From an uncultured Lachnospiraceae bacterium (GTDB lineage Bacteria; Bacillota; Clostridia; Lachnospirales; Lachnospiraceae): DNA of 64,000 bases. The stretch covers positions 42,773 through 106,772 of the forward strand of contig CALWSF010000002.1 of the NCBI GenBank assembly GCA_944384125.1, given 5' to 3'. The notes beneath the pieces are model-generated. The model made no database searches and was not told the DNA's origin. It was given only the letters and a program-made list of their open reading frames with translations. The translations under genes and the position numbers were made by a program. Positions 18,337 through 26,647 of this stretch are shown here, one piece after another. Position 1 is the first letter of the stretch; every line of letters begins with the position of its first letter.

Positions 18337-19782
18337 TTATTTTACTAAAGTACCCATATAATAAAATCCTCTGGCTTCGTCAAGATAAACGTTAACCAGT
18401 TTTCCGACAAGTTCTTCGCTTCCCGGAAAATGCACAATGGTATTGTTGGACAGACGACCCGTCATCCATCCGTCTTCCTGGACATCTCTCTCCTCTACCA
18501 GAACTTCCTGAACTGTGTGAACATCCCTGCCGCAGTTCTGTGAAGCAATCTCCTGAACCGTATTAAGAAGGGTATCAAACCGCTTCCTGACAATCTCCTC
18601 CGGGACCTGGTTTTCCATGGCCGCAGCAGGCGTACCGGTTCGTTTGGAATAAATAAAAGTAAAGGCGCTGTCATATCTGACTTTCTTTACCACATCCAGA
18701 GTTTCTTCAAAATCCTCATCCGTCTCTCCGGGAAATCCGACAATAATATCTGTTGTCAGAGAGATATCGGGAACCGCATGGCGGATCCGCTCAACAAGCT
18801 GCAGATACTGTTCTTTTGTATAGCGGCGGTTCATCCGCTCAAGAATCCGGCTGCTTCCCGACTGCAGAGGCAGATGAAGATGCCGGCATACCTTTTTTGA
18901 TTCTGCCATTACTGAAATCAGCTCATCGGAGAGATCTTTCGGGTGCGAAGTCATAAAACGTATTCTGGACAGACCTTCAATCTTTTCCACTCTGCGCAGA
19001 AGTTCTGCGAAACTTACAGGCGGATCCAGATTCTTCCCATAGGAATTTACATTCTGTCCCAGGAGCATAACCTCAACGACCCCGCTTCGTACAAGTCCTT
19101 CTATTTCTCTGATGATATCATCCGGTGTTCTGCTTCTCTCCCGTCCCCTCACATAGGGAACAATACAGTAGCTGCAGAAATTGTTGCAGCCAAACATAAT
19201 ATTGACTCCCGATTTGAAGGAATATTTCCGCTCTGAAGGAAGGTCCTCGACGATACGTCTGTTCTCGTCCCAGATGTCAATTACCATTTTCCGGCTGCAT
19301 ATTCTGTCAAACAGAAGCTCAGCAAGCTTGTACACATTGTGGGTACCAAAGATGATATCAACAAAGCGATAACTCTTTTTCAGCTTCTCAACCACTTCCG
19401 GCTCCTGCATCATGCAGCCGCATAGCGCAATCATCATATGCGGATTCTTTTTTTTCAGGCTGTGCAGATATCCAAGACGGCCATATACGCGCTGGTTGGC
19501 GTTTTCCCGGACTGTGCATGTATTATAAAGCACAAAATCCGACTCCTCGCTGTTCCCCTCCTCAAATCCGGCTGCCAGAAGAATGCCCATCAGCTTTTCT
19601 GAATCATGTGCGTTCATCTGACATCCAAAAGTGGATATATAACAGGTCAGAGGGCGTCCCAGCTCCCCGGTTCTCTCCTGTATCCACTCGCGGCAGCGGG
19701 AAATAAAATACTGCTGTCTCTCCGGCTCTGTATCAGGCGCATTGCCGATATCTGTCTGAAAGACGCATTTTCTGTTTTGCAT
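18337..19782 (-). CDS. miaB: tRNA-2-methylthio-N6-dimethylallyladenosine synthase MiaB
   Basis: MiaB is a radical-SAM methylthiotransferase that completes ms2i6A37 on tRNA. The N-terminal UPF0004 domain gives three cluster cysteines (FGCQMN near 53, YNTCTV near 88, CGCMMQ near 122). The radical-SAM motif is C-N-N-F-C-S-Y-C near residues 200-207, and a TRAM domain closes the C-terminus (after about 415). The first 40 residues are a variable leader. ATG at 19782 has AAGGAGATT nine bases upstream. A promoter and an inverted repeat lie in front of it, so it probably heads the miaB-ldt-mutS-mutL-miaA run. Confidence 0.96.
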   Translation of the reverse strand: MQNRKCVFQTDIGNAPDTEPERQQYFISRCREWIQERTGELGRPLTCYISTFGCQMNAHDSEKLMGILLAAGFEEGNSEESDFVLYNTCTVRENANQRVYGRLGYLHSLKKKNPHMMIALCGCMMQEPEVVEKLKKSYRFVDIIFGTHNVYKLAELLFDRICSRKMVIDIWDENRRIVEDLPSERKYSFKSGVNIMFGCNNFCSYCIVPYVRGRERSRTPDDIIREIEGLVRSGVVEVMLLGQNVNSYGKNLDPPVSFAELLRRVEKIEGLSRIRFMTSHPKDLSDELISVMAESKKVCRHLHLPLQSGSSRILERMNRRYTKEQYLQLVERIRHAVPDISLTTDIIVGFPGETDEDFEETLDVVKKVRYDSAFTFIYSKRTGTPAAAMENQVPEEIVRKRFDTLLNTVQEIASQNCGRDVHTVQEVLVEERDVQEDGWMTGRLSNNTIVHFPGSEELVGKLVNVYLDEARGFYYMGTLVK

Positions 19783-19810
19783 ATTTTAAGAATCTCCTTG
19801 TTTCTGTACC

Positions 19811-19844
19811 ATGTATGGCCTGAATTTCCCTTTAAACCATACAT
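19811..19844. repeat. Inverted repeat in the miaB leader (possible operator or 5' stem-loop)
   Basis: ATGTATGG (19811-19818) and CCATACAT (19837-19844) form an exact 8-base inverted repeat separated by 18 bases. It lies just downstream of the predicted miaB promoter, with the outer arm at the expected transcript start. It has no T-run and does not look like a terminator. It could bind a dimeric regulator or form a 5' stem-loop in the mRNA. Confidence 0.5.
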
Positions 19845-19850
19845 TATTTA

Positions 19851-19879
19851 ATCTTACTATAAGGAGGAAGTTTTATCAA
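19851..19879 (-). promoter_or_regulatory. Candidate sigma-A promoter of the miaB operon
   Basis: TTGATA (19874-19879) and TAAGAT (19851-19856) are separated by exactly 17 bases on the minus strand, about 70 bases before the miaB ATG. The predicted start lies at the edge of the inverted repeat 19811-19844. Confidence 0.5.
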
Positions 19880-19921
19880 GTGCTATTCTTTTACGAATTT
19901 TTTCTGAAATTTACAATTTTT

Positions 19922-20497
19922 TTACATGGCCCCGGTACACGCAATAATACCGGACGGTGTCACAATCCGCCTGACTGGGCGATCAAGATGCCAGTGGGAA
20001 ATGGATGAAAATATCTGAAAATCGTAGGCAAGCCCGATTGTATCATGTTCCGGTTCCCGGCTCAGAAATCTGTCATAAAAGCCGGCTCCGTAACCGACTC
20101 GCCATCCGTCGCGGGAGAACCCGACTCCGGGGAGCAGAACGGGGGCATCCGGGCAGACAGCCTTCTCACATGAAAGAAGAGGTTCAGGAATCTGAAAACT
20201 TCCCGGCTCCAGATCCTGTATTCCCCTGATATAGAAAAAATATATTTCTTTCCCTATTACTCTTGGAACAGCCACCCTGAATCCGCATTGTAGGTACCAG
20301 TCAATAATTTTCTCTGTACCCGCTTCCCCTCTGACACTGATATAAGTGTAAACAGTCTGTTTCCCTTCAGTTATAAGACTTTTTACATTCTGCAGGATCG
20401 CCTCGTCCCATGTCCTGCTTTCTGCCGGAGACAGTTTTTTTCTTCTGTCCAGAACACGGCGGCGAACTTCAGCTTTGGAGATCACTGACGTTTCCAT
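19922..20497 (-). CDS. fthC: 5-formyltetrahydrofolate cyclo-ligase
   Basis: The enzyme uses ATP to turn 5-formyl-THF into 5,10-methenyl-THF, returning folate to one-carbon metabolism. The 191-residue protein has the basic N-terminal helix (KAEVRRRVLDRRKKL), YISVRGEAGT near 52 and the signature block LLPGVGFSRDGWRVGYGAGFYDR (positions about 121-143) of the family. The ATG at 20497 overlaps the end of the DUF896 gene by 29 bases and has only a weak GGGA ribosome site, suggesting coupled translation. The stop is followed by the miaB promoter region. Confidence 0.92.
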   Translation of the reverse strand: METSVISKAEVRRRVLDRRKKLSPAESRTWDEAILQNVKSLITEGKQTVYTYISVRGEAGTEKIIDWYLQCGFRVAVPRVIGKEIYFFYIRGIQDLEPGSFQIPEPLLSCEKAVCPDAPVLLPGVGFSRDGWRVGYGAGFYDRFLSREPEHDTIGLAYDFQIFSSISHWHLDRPVRRIVTPSGIIACTGAM

Positions 20498-20696
20498 ATT
20501 TTTTTCCCAGATCCGTAATACTTCCGTCCTTTTCCCGGATTGAAATGCTGTTGAGTGTTCCGCGCATATTTGCCCGGATTGCAGCTATATATTCTTTGCG
20601 GAGCTTTGCCTGCTCCTGTTTTTCTTCCTCCGTGAGACCTACAGACTGACTTTTGTGGTAAAGTGTATTAATCCGATCTATTTTTTCCTGATTCAT
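20469..20696 (-). CDS. DUF896 family protein (YnzC-like)
   Basis: A 75-residue cytosolic protein with the helical hairpin of the DUF896/UPF0291 family: RINTLYHKSQSVGLT (8-22), EEEKQEQAKLRKEYIAAIRANMRGTL (23-48), then the short tail. In Bacillus, YnzC is encoded near the SOS gene yneA, but no biochemical role is firmly known. ATG at 20696 follows GAGGGAG. Its end overlaps fthC by 29 bases. Confidence 0.85.
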   Translation of the reverse strand: MNQEKIDRINTLYHKSQSVGLTEEEKQEQAKLRKEYIAAIRANMRGTLNSISIREKDGSITDLGKKYGNVSDLQS

Positions 20697-20779
20697 ATTG
20701 AATTCTCCCTCTGTTTATTCTGAAAATGTATCTTTTATAAAATTTACCTGCGGGGTTTATCTGAAATGTGTTACTATTT

Positions 20780-22381
20780 TTACACCGGCCGGAAACGGGA
20801 TATGACTGCTTCTGCAATTTTCATTCCGTCCATGGCGGCAGATGTAATTCCGCCTGCATATCCGGCGCCTTCTCCGCAGGGATATACACCTGCCACATTT
20901 CCCTCAAACCGCTCATTCCTGGGGATTCTGAGCGGAGATGAGGTCCTGCTTTCCACTCCTGCCAAAATGGCATCACTCCGATCAAACCCGCGGATCATAC
21001 GGCCGAAACCATCCACACCTTCAAGCAGGGCCAGGGAAAGGCAATCGGGCAGTACATCTCTCAGATTGCCGAAGGACCACAGTCCCTTAAAAGCAGGGCT
21101 GACATCTCCGAAACCAGCTGATATACGGTTTTCTCTGAAATCTCCCAGAAGCTGCACAGGGATACGGCCATTTCCGCATCGATAGGCCGCTTCTTCCAGA
21201 TGTCTCTGAAATGCCACACCGCCGAGGGCTGTCTGATCCGGAAAATCCTCTGGTGTAACCGTCACAATCAGCGCACTGTTGGCATTTTCTCCTTCGCGGC
21301 CATGATTGCTCATACCGTTCACTGCCAGCCGCCCTTCTTCCGACGAGGCATTTACAACATATCCTCCCGGGCACATGCAGAAAGAATAGACTCCCCGGCC
21401 AAAAGAGGTCTGCCTTGTGACTTTATAGCTGGCTGCTCCCAGCACACCGGGCTCTTCCATTCCATACTGGGAAAGATTAATCTGTCTCTGCGGGTGCTGT
21501 ATCCGCAGTCCGACTGCAAAAGCTTTGGGCTGAAGATTCAGATTTTTTCTGTCAAGCATCGCAAAGGTGTCCCGTGCACTGTGCCCCAAAGCCAGTACAA
21601 GCACGTCTGCCGGAATTTCTTCCCGTATCCCGCCCCTCTCTGTCAGCACACCTGAAACATGCCCGTCCCGCACAGAAAAATCATCCATTTTGCATCCAAA
21701 GCGAATTTCGCCTCCAAGACGCAGAATCTCTTCTCTGATATTTTTTACCACCGTTCTGAGAACATCCGTTCCAACATGGGGGTTATTGACATAAAGTATT
21801 TCCGGATCGGCACCTGCCTCGGCCAGAATTTCAAGCACTTTTCTGTTCCGGCCGGCAGGATCCTTTACCAGCGTATTCAGTTTTCCGTCAGAAAAAGTTC
21901 CTGCCCCGCCCTCTCCGAACTGAACATTTGATTCTGTCGAAAGAGCATTTCCGGTCCAGAATTTTTCCACTCGCCCGGCCCGCTTTTCCACCTGCTCGCC
22001 TCTCTCCAGGATAAGCGGTCTGTATCCCGCTTTTGCCAGCATCAGGCCGCAGAACATACCCGCAGGTCCGAAACCGACAATAACCGGCCGTGAACACATT
22101 TTCTCGGAACCGGGGGCCGGAAGTCTGTAAGGCTGCGGACGGCAGACAGAAATATTTTTGTCCGCTGCTTTTCTGACAGCAGTCTCTTCATTTCCCGGGA
22201 TCTCCACATCCACCGTATATGTATAGTGAATATCATTTTTTCTGCGGGCATCAATGGATCGGCGAACAGGTACAAGTTTTGTTATTTTCTCTTCCGGGAT
22301 ACGTAAAAGCTTTGCAGCCTTTTTCCGAAGCTGTTCATGGGTGTGGGTAACGGGGAGCTTTATCTGATTAATCCGTATCAT
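20780..22381 (-). CDS. FAD-dependent oxidoreductase, COG2509-like
   Basis: A 533-residue flavoprotein. A small N-terminal domain (about 1-90; INQIKLPVTH...KAAKLLRIPEEKI) precedes the dinucleotide-binding GFGPAGMFCGL near residue 103, the LILERGEQVEKR segment that contacts the adenine ribose, and GGAGTFSDGKL near 157. The C-terminus ends with the second FAD motif GEGAGYAGGITSAAMDGMK. These match the uncharacterised FAD-dependent dehydrogenases of COG2509. ATG at 22381 with AGGAAGG six bases before it is preferred over ATG 22387. The gene lies 28 bases after another flavoprotein gene and probably shares its transcript. Substrate unknown. Confidence 0.88.
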   Translation of the reverse strand: MIRINQIKLPVTHTHEQLRKKAAKLLRIPEEKITKLVPVRRSIDARRKNDIHYTYTVDVEIPGNEETAVRKAADKNISVCRPQPYRLPAPGSEKMCSRPVIVGFGPAGMFCGLMLAKAGYRPLILERGEQVEKRAGRVEKFWTGNALSTESNVQFGEGGAGTFSDGKLNTLVKDPAGRNRKVLEILAEAGADPEILYVNNPHVGTDVLRTVVKNIREEILRLGGEIRFGCKMDDFSVRDGHVSGVLTERGGIREEIPADVLVLALGHSARDTFAMLDRKNLNLQPKAFAVGLRIQHPQRQINLSQYGMEEPGVLGAASYKVTRQTSFGRGVYSFCMCPGGYVVNASSEEGRLAVNGMSNHGREGENANSALIVTVTPEDFPDQTALGGVAFQRHLEEAAYRCGNGRIPVQLLGDFRENRISAGFGDVSPAFKGLWSFGNLRDVLPDCLSLALLEGVDGFGRMIRGFDRSDAILAGVESRTSSPLRIPRNERFEGNVAGVYPCGEGAGYAGGITSAAMDGMKIAEAVISRFRPV

Positions 22382-22409
22382 AGGCATCCTTCCTGTCTAA
22401 AATAAAATG

Positions 22410-23642
22410 TTACAGCGCAGCATGCGTTCCGGCAATTGCTCCGGTACTCCAGGCCCACTGCAGATTATACCCTCCGCAGATTCCATCCACATCCATTATC
22501 TCTCCGGCGAAATATAATCCTCTTTTTTTTCGTGACTGCATTGTTTCCGGGTCGATCTCCCGCACATCTACGCCTCCGCTGCAGGTCTGCGCCTGGTCAA
22601 AAGAATTGACGGCCGTCACTTCTGTGCTGAATTCCTTAATCAGTGCAGTCAGGCGGTGTATATCCGTATCCCGAAGTTCTTTTACAGGTACATCGGGACG
22701 AATATTTGCCTCTCTGAGAAGAACGGATGTCAGCTTTTTATGCAGCCATCCTGTAAGAAAATTTTCAGCCGTCCGGTTGGAACAGAGCATCTTCCGACTG
22801 TGCAGCATCTTTTCCGTCTCATCAAATCCGGCCACCGGGTAAAAATCAAGGATGGCTTCTACTGCATTGCCCCGATCAAGTTCTCTTGCAGCAAAACGGC
22901 TGACCTGAAAGACAGGAATACCTGATATACCGTAATCTGTAAGCTGGACTTCTCCCTGATCCCGGGCCAGAATCTGCCCGCAGCTGTAAAGTGTCACACT
23001 GGCTTCTGTGCGGATGCCGGCAAGGCGGCTGAAAAAACGTTCCCTGCAGCGCAGCTGCACAAGAGCCGGCAGAGGCTTGATAATATGATGTCCCATCTGC
23101 TTTGCAAGTCTGTATCCGCTCCCGTCTGAACCGGTGGCGGGAGCAGCCTTTCCTCCTGTGGCGATAATGAGACTGTCGCCAAGAAAAACACCGCGGGATG
23201 TCTCCACGCGGTATTCGCAAAGTGAACCGTTTCGATCCGCAATGTGTTCTGTCTCACATTCTGTAATAAGCTTTACTTTTTCCCGCTCCATTTCACTGCA
23301 GAGAATATCAAGAACGGCACTTGCCTGTCCTGAATAAGGATAGAGATAGCCATCTCTTTCCCGGAACACAGCTCCCATATCTCTGAAAAAGTCCAGTGTC
23401 ATCTCAAGCGGAAAACGGCTTATTACCTTCATGGGAAAATCCGGTACCTCACTGCGGTAACAGGAGGCATCCATATATCGGTTGGAAAAATTGCACCTTC
23501 CGTTTCCCGTTGACAAAATTTTCTTTCCGGCTCTTTTGCCGTGCTCTATAAGTGTTACATCCGCACCCTGACGTGCGGCAAACACGGCCGCCGTCATTCC
23601 GGAAGCGCCGGCTCCAATAACAATTACCCGTTTCTGACTCAT
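22410..23642 (-). CDS. HI0933/BaiN-RdsA family NAD(P)/FAD-dependent oxidoreductase
   Basis: A 410-residue flavoprotein. GAGASGMTAAVFAA (residues 11-24) binds FAD; GKKILSTGNGRCNFSN (near 43-58) and the C-terminal YFAGEIMDVDGICGGYNLQWAW block are hallmarks of the HI0933 (YhiN, BaiN/RdsA) family. Family members have been linked to bile-acid intermediate reduction in Clostridium scindens, but most have no known substrate and no other bai genes are present here. ATG at 23642 has GGGAG. The downstream neighbour is a second flavoprotein gene. Confidence 0.9.
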   Translation of the reverse strand: MSQKRVIVIGAGASGMTAAVFAARQGADVTLIEHGKRAGKKILSTGNGRCNFSNRYMDASCYRSEVPDFPMKVISRFPLEMTLDFFRDMGAVFRERDGYLYPYSGQASAVLDILCSEMEREKVKLITECETEHIADRNGSLCEYRVETSRGVFLGDSLIIATGGKAAPATGSDGSGYRLAKQMGHHIIKPLPALVQLRCRERFFSRLAGIRTEASVTLYSCGQILARDQGEVQLTDYGISGIPVFQVSRFAARELDRGNAVEAILDFYPVAGFDETEKMLHSRKMLCSNRTAENFLTGWLHKKLTSVLLREANIRPDVPVKELRDTDIHRLTALIKEFSTEVTAVNSFDQAQTCSGGVDVREIDPETMQSRKKRGLYFAGEIMDVDGICGGYNLQWAWSTGAIAGTHAAL

Positions 23643-23668
23643 ACGTATGCTCCCATTTTTTCTTCTGT

Positions 23669-24049
23669 TCAGCTGCTGTAGGATTCCAGATAGCTGAATA
23701 TTTCCATCATGCTGTCAAACCAGAGTCCTTCCGTCAGCTTTTCCTGTTCGCCGGGGGGAAATTCTGAAAGAGGCATGTGTGTATTCAGACATGCCTCGTC
23801 CTGATTCTCTAAAAATACTATTAAAAATCCGTTTTCGGCCACCAGACAATAAGGTTTTCTCTCCTCCCGGCGGATTACCTGCTCCTGATTGACAACCGCA
23901 TTGTCATCAGGGATTGTCTCCGTCTCCAGTATCCGGTTGGGAACCGGCTGTGCCTGACGCGGTCGGAATGTCCACAGATAAACCGCCGTCAGCAGAAAGA
24001 CTGTCAGAACAGCCGATAACAGAAACAGGCAGATATGATACTTCTTCAT
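23669..24049 (-). CDS. Membrane-anchored protein with BofC C-terminal-like domain
   Basis: A 126-residue protein with one N-terminal membrane anchor (5-28) and an extracytoplasmic part. The segment from about residue 68 (YCLVAENGFLIVF, then PLSEFPPGEQEKLTEGLWF and a final SYLESYSS) resembles the C-terminal domain of BofC, the forespore regulator of SpoIVB signalling. The similarity is judged by eye. ATG at 24049 has AGGAGG eight bases before it; the ATG at 24064 contains that ribosome site and was rejected. It sits between flippase and flavoprotein genes. Confidence 0.55.
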   Translation of the reverse strand: MKKYHICLFLLSAVLTVFLLTAVYLWTFRPRQAQPVPNRILETETIPDDNAVVNQEQVIRREERKPYCLVAENGFLIVFLENQDEACLNTHMPLSEFPPGEQEKLTEGLWFDSMMEIFSYLESYSS

Positions 24050-24135
24050 GAAAAACCTCCTCATGAGCTGTAACCTGAATACTACTAGTATCTGCTGTTT
24101 TTCTGTTTTTAAACCGGCATTCTGATTCTGCTTCC

Positions 24136-25872
24136 CTACAGCATGTGAAACCGTCTCAGAATTGAAATGATTTTTCCGCCTCCCGGAACGGCCCCCAGCT
24201 CCTCCTCATCCACACAGCGGAGCCTGATAAGAAGGATTCCGTATACAAATACTGCCGCCAGAACTGCCAGTACTGTTCCGGCTGCATTGCTGTGAATAAT
24301 CATGGTAACTCCCCGGTACACACCGAATGCCACTGCACCCATAACGGCTGATGCCACTGCAGGGAGAAGAAAGGTTTTGACAATTTCCTGACGGTATTTC
24401 AGATACCTGCGAATAGACCACGCATTAAGCAGGCACATAAAAACGGCAAAGAGAATACTGGCAAAAACCATACTGTATATACCGAGCCTGAATACCATCA
24501 GCATAATATACAGCACCGCCACATGAAGCAGCAGAGATATAAAAGCGTTGCGGACCGGAACATGCATCCGGTTGATTCCCTGAAGGATTGCATTTGTCAC
24601 AGTGGACAGAGACAGGAAAATAACGGCGGATGAACCGACAATCATCATCCGGATCGCTTCCGCATTATTGCTTCCGCTGAAAAGAAGATTGTTTACCGGT
24701 GCCGCGAGAACCGTAAGACCTACAGCAGAAGGAATGGCGATCAGCATTGCAAAGCGGATGGCCAGTCCCGTCTTGGCCAGCACGGCACGCCTGTCCTTTC
24801 TGGCAACCGCTCCTGAAAGCGAGGGAATCAGCGATGAGGACAGAGAATTTGCAATCGCCAGAGGAACATGGACAAGCAGCATATACTTGTTGTTATAGAT
24901 TCCCCAGAGCGCCAGGAACTCATCTCCTCTTCCAAGTGCCTCCATCCCGTAGGCCATAATACTGTTGTCAATAACAGAGTTAATATTATAGACAGCCGAA
25001 CTGATAATTACCGGCACAACCGTAAAGAACAGCGTCACGGAAATTGTTCCGTAGGAATCAGCCCTCTGGCTTCTCTCCCGCCTTGCCCTTCTTTTTACCA
25101 TAGGCCAGTAGAGAAGGAAAAGAAGAACCACAAAAAGCAGAGCCGCAAAGGCGCCGGCCCCCGTACCGATGGTTCCTCCGGCTGCTCCAAAGGCCTGCGG
25201 ATATCCCGTCGCATCCAGCACACGGTTTGAATCCATTCCGATTTTGAAAAGGACACTGGCAGCCACAATGCTTATGACTGCATTGACAATCTGCTCAAGA
25301 ATCTGTGAAATGGCTGTAGGTATCATTGTGCCATGTCCCTGAAAAAAACCTCTGAGGACGCCAAGATACGCCATGATCCATATGGTCGGAGCCAGCGTCC
25401 GCAGTGCATAGACACAAAACGGCGTGTTAAAGAGCGCATTGGCAAAAAAATCCGCAAAATTCCAGGTAATATAACATGCCGCTCCGCCGGCTATCGTTGC
25501 ATATATCAGAGCCGCTCTGAAAACCCGGGTAACATTTTTATACTGCCCTTTTGCAAGCCGCGCTGCCACCATCTTGGATACCGCCAGAGGGAGACTGTAA
25601 GATGACAGTATCAGCATAATGTTATAAACATTGAATGCAGTTGAGTAATATCCCATTCCTTCGTCGCCGATGATATTTGTCATCGGAACACGGTACAGAA
25701 TACCAATTAGACGGACAATAATACCGGCTACCGCCAGAATGCTGCCCTGTATGACAAAATTTGATCCTTTACTGCTGCGGCTTTGCTGCTTTTTAAATTT
25801 TTTCACGGGTGGAACGGCCTGTGCGGCTGCCTGTGCCGTGCCCGGTTTTCGTCTACTCCGTCTGTTTTCCAT
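24136..25872 (-). CDS. MurJ/SpoVB-type polysaccharide or lipid II flippase
   Basis: A 578-residue polytopic protein of the MOP superfamily with about fourteen membrane segments after a basic, disordered N-terminus of about 38 residues. GSNFVIQGSILAVAGIIVRLIGILYRVPMT (about 36-65) and the GDEGMGYYSTAF segment are characteristic of SpoVB/YtgP/MurJ-like flippases. It should move a lipid-linked precursor across the membrane; whether it serves vegetative wall or spore cortex cannot be told from sequence. The weak AAGGCGG precedes ATG 25872. It is separated from ybeY by 252 bases that hold two hairpins. Confidence 0.85.
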   Translation of the reverse strand: MENRRSRRKPGTAQAAAQAVPPVKKFKKQQSRSSKGSNFVIQGSILAVAGIIVRLIGILYRVPMTNIIGDEGMGYYSTAFNVYNIMLILSSYSLPLAVSKMVAARLAKGQYKNVTRVFRAALIYATIAGGAACYITWNFADFFANALFNTPFCVYALRTLAPTIWIMAYLGVLRGFFQGHGTMIPTAISQILEQIVNAVISIVAASVLFKIGMDSNRVLDATGYPQAFGAAGGTIGTGAGAFAALLFVVLLFLLYWPMVKRRARRERSQRADSYGTISVTLFFTVVPVIISSAVYNINSVIDNSIMAYGMEALGRGDEFLALWGIYNNKYMLLVHVPLAIANSLSSSLIPSLSGAVARKDRRAVLAKTGLAIRFAMLIAIPSAVGLTVLAAPVNNLLFSGSNNAEAIRMMIVGSSAVIFLSLSTVTNAILQGINRMHVPVRNAFISLLLHVAVLYIMLMVFRLGIYSMVFASILFAVFMCLLNAWSIRRYLKYRQEIVKTFLLPAVASAVMGAVAFGVYRGVTMIIHSNAAGTVLAVLAAVFVYGILLIRLRCVDEEELGAVPGGGKIISILRRFHML

Positions 25873-25974
25873 AATATTCCGCCTTATCCATCCGGTCAGC
25901 CTGTATAATGCAGACCCAGGCAGCTCCCGGATTCAGCAGAATTTCCTGACCTTCTTTATCTTAATTCCCCGTAG

Positions 25975-26039
25975 CCCGGAACACATTTTTCCGGGTTAAC
26001 GTTTTTTATGCGGCTTTTGGTAAAATAATACCAGCCGCA
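25975..26039. repeat. Two tandem hairpins in the ybeY-flippase intergenic region
   Basis: The 252-base gap 25873-26124 has no credible gene. It holds CCCGGAA / TTCCGGG (25975-25981 and 25989-25995), followed on the plus strand by TTAACGTTTTTT. It also holds a second interrupted stem, TGCGGCT...TGGTA / TACCA...GCCGCA, within 26009-26039. Neither has a T-run in the minus-strand direction of the flanking genes, so a leader or processing role is as likely as termination. Confidence 0.4.
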
Positions 26040-26124
26040 GGGTGTATGCACATCTATATTCGGGTACTCCAAAAATGAGTAATATTCCCGGAGACAATAT
26101 TGAGAGAGTGCAACAGATGTTTTC

Positions 26125-26622
26125 TCATCTCACATATCCCCTTCCGGTCAGGATTTCCTCCTGTTTTTTTTCCATTACAAGACGTTCCTCTTCTTCCATG
26201 TGGTCATAGCCGCACAGATGAAGCATACTGTGAGCTACAAGAAAAGCAAGCTCTCTCTCCCTGGAATGTCCGTAACTGGCAGCCTGCTCTTCTACCTTGT
26301 CCACTGATATAACAATATCTCCCAGAAGAAGCTCGCCTGTCTCCGGATTGAAATAATCCTCAGACTGCTCCTCCAGCCGTTCAAAATCAGAGGGCTTTTC
26401 AAAATCTCCCATGGGAAAAGACAGCACATCCGTTTCCCTGTCAATCTGGCGAAATTCCCGGTTCAGCCTGTGTATCTCCTTATTGTCCGTAAGAAGTATA
26501 TTAACCTCTGCCTCATAAGGGCATCCCTCATAATCCAGAGCAGCTTCAACAATTTCCCGTATAATTGGCTCGTAATCGAGATCCCACGGCCTTTCGGCCT
26601 CATATTCAATCTGAATTGTCAT
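26125..26622 (-). CDS. ybeY: Endoribonuclease YbeY
   Basis: YbeY is a metal-dependent RNase involved in 16S rRNA 3'-end maturation and ribosome quality control. The zinc motif H-S-M-L-H-L-C-G-Y-D-H lies near residues 131-141 (three His in the H-x3-H-x5-H pattern). Length 165 is typical. ATG at 26622 has GAGGGAG upstream, 25 bases after phoH. The phoH-ybeY pairing downstream of yqfCD is strongly conserved in Firmicutes. Confidence 0.95.
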   Translation of the reverse strand: MTIQIEYEAERPWDLDYEPIIREIVEAALDYEGCPYEAEVNILLTDNKEIHRLNREFRQIDRETDVLSFPMGDFEKPSDFERLEEQSEDYFNPETGELLLGDIVISVDKVEEQAASYGHSRERELAFLVAHSMLHLCGYDHMEEEERLVMEKKQEEILTGRGYVR

Positions 26623-26647
26623 TTGTCGCTCCCTCTCTGCCGGTTTT

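Noticed and set aside
19811-20008. Plus-strand frame with an AAGGAGG-like site at 19861-19867
   Set aside because: The Shine-Dalgarno-like word exists, but the frame is antisense to fthC and carries no recognisable domain; the word lies within the miaB promoter spacer.
22410-23642. Bile-acid (bai) operon suggested by the BaiN-like flavoprotein
   Set aside because: No other bai-type gene is nearby; the HI0933 family is broad and found in many non-bile-metabolising bacteria.
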